Shown piece after piece: positions 60,280-64,000 of a stretch of 64,000 nucleotides of DNA; positions within the stretch are counted from its first letter, which is position 1, and every line of letters starts with the position of its first letter. The DNA comes from Tritrichomonas musculus (taxonomy: Eukaryota > Parabasalia > Tritrichomonadida > Tritrichomonadidae), in NCBI GenBank assembly GCA_039105265.1, contig JAPFFF010000009.1:558001-622000 (forward strand), in the 5' to 3' direction. A program made the translations under genes and the position numbers. The notes under the pieces are model-generated. The model ran no database searches. It had not been told where the DNA came from and saw only the letters and a list, made by a program, of their open reading frames with translations.

Positions 60280-61890
60280 ATGTCATTTAGTGAAGACTCA
60301 GATGCACCACGAACTGATTTCGATGTAGATGATCTGATCCAAGATCTTGAAACCCAAAGTTCCCTTAATAATCTAGCATCATCAGTTAACTCAGGACCAA
60401 TAGCACCACAAGCACCTCAAGTTCATAGAAGCTCCACACCACAGAGACCATCATGGTACTATAATTTGCCCGAAGAGGAGCAGAGACAATATGACAAATA
60501 CATTCAGGACCAGGAAGCAAGACAACATGCAAAACCATTGTCTGCATTAGCTCATCAGCAACAATCTAAAGAAGCATCTTCTACCAAAGAAGCATCTTCT
60601 TCCAGAGAAGCATCTCATAAAGTACCTTCTACCAAAGAAGCATCTTCTACCAAAGAAGCATCTTCTACCAAAGAAGCATCTTTTACCAAAGAAGCATCTT
60701 TTACCAAAGAAGCATCTTCTACCAAAGAAGCATCTTCTACAAAAGAAGCATCTTCTAAGGAAAGTCAACAAAAGAGGCTATCATTACAATTGCCAGTTCA
60801 GTTAACACATCAAGTTCATAGAACACCTCCTGTAGTGAAGCTATCTTTGGTAGTACCAACTCATAAAGATACATCTAAAGATGCTAGTAAGGAAAGTCAT
60901 GAAAAGAAGCTACTTCAACCAGCATTCACATCATCAAAGAAGCTATTTAGCTCTCCAAAAGAAGAAACAAGAATTGTTCAAGATGACTATGAAGAAGTCA
61001 AAGAACCTCCTCTAGAGACAGATACCAAGTCAACTAGTACATCAAGTGACACTGATAGTGATAGTGATAGTGATGTTGAGCCAATTATACAGAAGGAGAA
61101 ATACCAGCCACTGAAGCCTACACACCAAGATAAGTCATACAAGGCTGACCATGAAAGACGCTTTAATATTCAAGAGGAAATAGAGAAGACTCTTGAAGAC
61201 AACACTATCGAAGATGATGGCTACAAACAAGAACTCCATAACATACTTCATAGACTTGATGATTTAGAAGGTGCTTTGCCAGGTATCTCTACAACCTTTA
61301 ATGACCTTGATGATAACATGAAAGAACTTCGAACTGACATTGATAGGAACAATAAATATACACTGGAGCTCCTTAAAGCCAAAGTCACTCCTGACAAAGT
61401 TACTAAGTACATAAATAGAATCAGGGATTCTAGAACAGCCATTAAAGACATCATGAATATGTTAGATGATTTAAACACAGGCTTTATATCAGAAAAAATA
61501 CAAAGAGCTCTTTTAGCCCAACAAGAACTTAATCTGCTCAGGCATATCTTAAATGTAGTACCAGGAAAGCTCGAAGATAAGTTTCTCAAATATGGCTGGA
61601 AACTATCGAATTGCCTCTTTCGATTGAACATGGTTTTAGCACCAAATGAAAAAGAAGCACTTAGTAAAGCCTGCTCATTCAAAGATGAAAAAGGAAGTGA
61701 CAAGAGCCCAAAGCAAGTATGCAACAACATACATAATTTCCTTGAAGGTATAAAAACCAACAAGTGGCAACAAGAAGAAGATAAAAAACAAGGAGATGAA
61801 TTCACTTACAAGTTCCCTTATTTCAACGAAAGGATTAAGAAGAAGGATAAGAATTACGAAGATGATGATGATAATGGTTACCCCCAATAA
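60280..61890 (+). CDS. Repeat-rich acidic coiled-coil protein of 536 residues
   Basis: The ATG at 60280 is chosen; the upstream start is a TTG. Residues 1-95 are acidic and Pro/Gln-rich; about 97-165 consist of imperfect six-residue KEASST repeats; then a Ser/Thr/Asp-rich stretch; and from about 280 a helical domain (EEIEKTLEDNTIEDDGYKQELHNILHRL, LLKAKVTPDKVTKYINRIRDS) with an acidic end. No enzyme motif. It lies just before the polymerase, on the same strand. A replication accessory or terminal-protein role is imaginable but unsupported. Confidence 0.65.
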   Translation: MSFSEDSDAPRTDFDVDDLIQDLETQSSLNNLASSVNSGPIAPQAPQVHRSSTPQRPSWYYNLPEEEQRQYDKYIQDQEARQHAKPLSALAHQQQSKEASSTKEASSSREASHKVPSTKEASSTKEASSTKEASFTKEASFTKEASSTKEASSTKEASSKESQQKRLSLQLPVQLTHQVHRTPPVVKLSLVVPTHKDTSKDASKESHEKKLLQPAFTSSKKLFSSPKEETRIVQDDYEEVKEPPLETDTKSTSTSSDTDSDSDSDVEPIIQKEKYQPLKPTHQDKSYKADHERRFNIQEEIEKTLEDNTIEDDGYKQELHNILHRLDDLEGALPGISTTFNDLDDNMKELRTDIDRNNKYTLELLKAKVTPDKVTKYINRIRDSRTAIKDIMNMLDDLNTGFISEKIQRALLAQQELNLLRHILNVVPGKLEDKFLKYGWKLSNCLFRLNMVLAPNEKEALSKACSFKDEKGSDKSPKQVCNNIHNFLEGIKTNKWQQEEDKKQGDEFTYKFPYFNERIKKKDKNYEDDDDNGYPQ

Positions 61891-61974
61891 GAAAGGTAAT
61901 AACTAAACAATTAATTTTTTAACTTTTTCTTTGTTTTTTTATTTTTATCATTTCACTTTTATTTTTAGTAAAAC

Positions 61975-64000
61975 ATGAACAAAGATAGTGAATTTGATTT
62001 TTTAGATGCTATTGGTGATGTATATGCAGACACTAAAACACAGTTTCGTCGTGAGTATAATCGACGTGTTAAGCAATATCAAAAGAAGGACCAATTTAAA
62101 GAAGAAATGAGGAAGCTCATGATTCCTGCAGGACAAGGTATTGGTTTTACAACTGATATCAATCAGGATGAATATAAGAGATATGCTTTTACGGAAGCAC
62201 TACGTCAGATACATAAAATGAAACATGTTGGAAGACCTGTTATTAAAGCAATAGCTCTTGATGGAAAGTATAAGTACTTCACACTTAGTAATAAGCATAA
62301 CTTCGAAAGCACATTAGGACATATAACTGGAGAACTTGATTTAACTGAAGACCAGTCAGACACTAATCCATATATTAGCAACATGTTTATACCTGTTCGA
62401 TATGAAGTACAATTTATCGACATGCTTAAAAGCAAAGATGGTGTTCATTTCACAGTCAAGATGCAAGACATGGATACAAAAGAAATATATGATGAAGAAG
62501 TAGAACTTGATGAAGACTATCGAAATACACCAGAAGGTAGTTTTTTCCCATACATCAATCTATCACCTATAGACTTATCTACATACCAAATCTTTCATGA
62601 GATAAGGAAAGAGAACTACAGAGATAATTGTTTTGTATATGCTTGTATACAATCAGGTGTGTTCACTGATGATGAAATAGATGACCTTCGCTTTTTTGTT
62701 CAAACAAGAACCATACCCAATAACAAGATAGAAGAAGTAGCTAAAAAGTTCAAGTGCAATTTTAGTATCATTAGAGTTGTTGAACAACCTGATAAATACA
62801 AGTATGAAACAAGAATCAACACCAGAAAGAAAAAATGGTCTGTTGATTTTAAAAGAGAAGTTAACCTGATATTGTTCAAAGATCATTATATGCTCAACAG
62901 GAAAATACCTTGTACATTATTCTACCTTCAACACTATGAAGAACTTGATAGAACATTTGCAAATATGCCTTTTGAAAAAAGATGTATGATATATAAATTA
63001 CGTAGTAACAGAAAGACTGTCAAAGAATATAATCATGAAGGAACCAAACCAATAACCTTTTTCCAAAAGATGTTTGAGTTACACCTATTTGAAGAAATAA
63101 AAGCATGTGAAATGGATATTATCAACACAACGGAATATGAACAAGTTAATGACTATGTAAGTCTCGACTATAATGCAGAGCAATGCACAAGGTTGGTTAA
63201 TGAACAGGGTGATGATAAAAAGAAGAAGCAAAAGAAGTGGAGCCGTATATACTATAGTGACTTCGAAACAAACTCAACAGTCAGTCCTCATATACCATAT
63301 CTAAACTGTACTATCTACAGAGATGGTGCTAACATACATAAAATATCTTTTCAAGGTGAAGATTGTGGTAATAGACTCCTTAACTATTTATGGAGTGGCT
63401 CATTAACATATTTTCACAACCTCAAGTATGATGCATGTTTTTTCATCAACACACCTGGATGGGATACACAGATAACAGAAAGAAATGGTACTGTGTTGCA
63501 AATCATCATGACACTATTTGAAGATGGAACCAGAAAGGTAAAAAAGAGACTCACATTTAGAAACTCATATAGCATTATACCAGAAGCATTAAGTAAGTTT
63601 GCAACTATGTTCAACCTCAATGTTCACAAGGAGGTCATGGCATATAAGCTATATACTGAAACTAACATACATAAAAGAATTGTTGATGCTACTGAGTTTC
63701 AACAACAATACATCGATGAAAACATAGACAAGCTATCAAAAGCACAACTTGATGAAAACTGTAAGCAGATAATCGAAAATGCAAAAATAGCAAATTGCTA
63801 TGATGATGGAAAGATAGATATTATCAAATATGCCATCTTCTATTGTTTCAAAGACTGTATTGTTTTGATGAAGGGAATGGAAAAATTTAATGAAGACCTG
63901 AAAGCAGTCTTTAAAGAAACAAAGACAGATATGTATGGTGTTCACGACTTTATATCTATAAGTGCTATTGGATACTGCTTTGCAAAAAAATATGGTTGTT
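61975..64000 (+). CDS. Protein-primed DNA polymerase B with OTU-like N-terminal domain (partial, runs off the right edge)
   Basis: 675 residues are visible from the ATG at 61975, 12 bases after the Initiator-like TCACTTTTAT. The N-terminal region has RDNCFVYAC (C219) and LILFKDHYML (H304), the spacing and context of an OTU-type cysteine protease. A linker follows, then Exo I YYSDFETN (D429, E431), Exo II HNLKYDACFF, and Exo III YAIFYCFKDC near residue 625. The polymerase motifs lie beyond the window. It matches the truncated A polymerase from Exo I on. Family knowledge: replicates the linear element by protein priming. Confidence 0.9.
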   Translation, partial: MNKDSEFDFLDAIGDVYADTKTQFRREYNRRVKQYQKKDQFKEEMRKLMIPAGQGIGFTTDINQDEYKRYAFTEALRQIHKMKHVGRPVIKAIALDGKYKYFTLSNKHNFESTLGHITGELDLTEDQSDTNPYISNMFIPVRYEVQFIDMLKSKDGVHFTVKMQDMDTKEIYDEEVELDEDYRNTPEGSFFPYINLSPIDLSTYQIFHEIRKENYRDNCFVYACIQSGVFTDDEIDDLRFFVQTRTIPNNKIEEVAKKFKCNFSIIRVVEQPDKYKYETRINTRKKKWSVDFKREVNLILFKDHYMLNRKIPCTLFYLQHYEELDRTFANMPFEKRCMIYKLRSNRKTVKEYNHEGTKPITFFQKMFELHLFEEIKACEMDIINTTEYEQVNDYVSLDYNAEQCTRLVNEQGDDKKKKQKKWSRIYYSDFETNSTVSPHIPYLNCTIYRDGANIHKISFQGEDCGNRLLNYLWSGSLTYFHNLKYDACFFINTPGWDTQITERNGTVLQIIMTLFEDGTRKVKKRLTFRNSYSIIPEALSKFATMFNLNVHKEVMAYKLYTETNIHKRIVDATEFQQQYIDENIDKLSKAQLDENCKQIIENAKIANCYDDGKIDIIKYAIFYCFKDCIVLMKGMEKFNEDLKAVFKETKTDMYGVHDFISISAIGYCFAKKYGC

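Larger units (their letters stand above)
48462..64000. mobile_element. Element C: Maverick/Polinton, best preserved, continues past the window
   Basis: A block of mostly plus-strand genes with the full virion set (protease, penton-like, integrase, ATPase, pVI-like, scaffold-like, major capsid) and a polymerase B. All frames that I could check are open, in contrast to D and B. Gene order in the virion block equals that of A, but the polymerase lies in the opposite relative orientation and two small genes are swapped. Confidence 0.85.

Noticed and set aside
1-64000. tRNA, rRNA or retrotransposon (reverse transcriptase) genes
   Set aside because: I saw no cloverleaf-like segment, rRNA core sequence or reverse transcriptase motif; a dedicated scan was not possible.

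Overview
This AT-rich window is built almost entirely of large, virus-like DNA transposons of the Maverick/Polinton class, nested or adjacent, and I see no clear host housekeeping gene. The genes use the standard stop codons. Many have a TCAYTTTT-type Initiator a few to about 25 bases before the ATG, which with very short 5' leaders resembles transcription in parabasalids such as Trichomonas. A trichomonad-like host is therefore my best inference, not a demonstrated fact.

Four units can be separated. Unit D (1-8722 and 38602 to about 48461) is an old, decayed element with every core gene on the minus strand: a giant repetitive protein (47787-39195, broken), a basic 20-residue peptide, a packaging-ATPase remnant, a protein-primed DNA polymerase B remnant and several small genes. 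Smaller elements have landed in it: a hairpin element at 5897-6159, a 983-bp inverted-repeat element at 6341-7323 inside the ATPase gene, and a GC-richer insert at about 1698-2972. Unit A (8723-38601, 29.9 kb) sits inside a D gene. It has 207-bp terminal inverted repeats that are almost identical and a 5-bp target duplication (CGATT), and removing it rejoins the D reading frame. Its right part carries, on the minus strand, a penton-like protein, integrase, FtsK/HerA-type ATPase, a pVI-like protein and the major capsid protein, with small conserved genes, a bZIP-like protein and two HNH endonucleases. A polymerase lies on the plus strand.

Unit B (about 8930-24348) is best read as a diverged element nested in A. 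It ends at a second type of terminal repeat (24130-24348) that abuts A's polymerase gene exactly where the polymerase N-terminus is lost. B carries three decayed fibre-like genes, a fragment of a virion gene, a 4.2-kb tract of degenerate simple repeats studded with structured palindromes, and an SF2 DEAH helicase. Unit C (48462 to the window end) is the best-preserved element. Its genes run mainly on the plus strand: HNH, coiled coil, cysteine protease, penton-like, integrase, ATPase, pVI-like, scaffold-like, major capsid, three small conserved genes, bZIP-like, a repeat-rich protein, and a polymerase B with an OTU-like N-terminal domain that runs off the window.

Together the A and C genes form a replication module (polymerase), an integration module (integrase and terminal repeats) and a virion module (capsid, penton, ATPase, protease). 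The most unusual signals are the nested palindromes with compensatory changes at 18-28 kb, an Asn at the expected catalytic Glu of both integrases, and repeat arrays in C that share one 12-mer between coding and noncoding sites.
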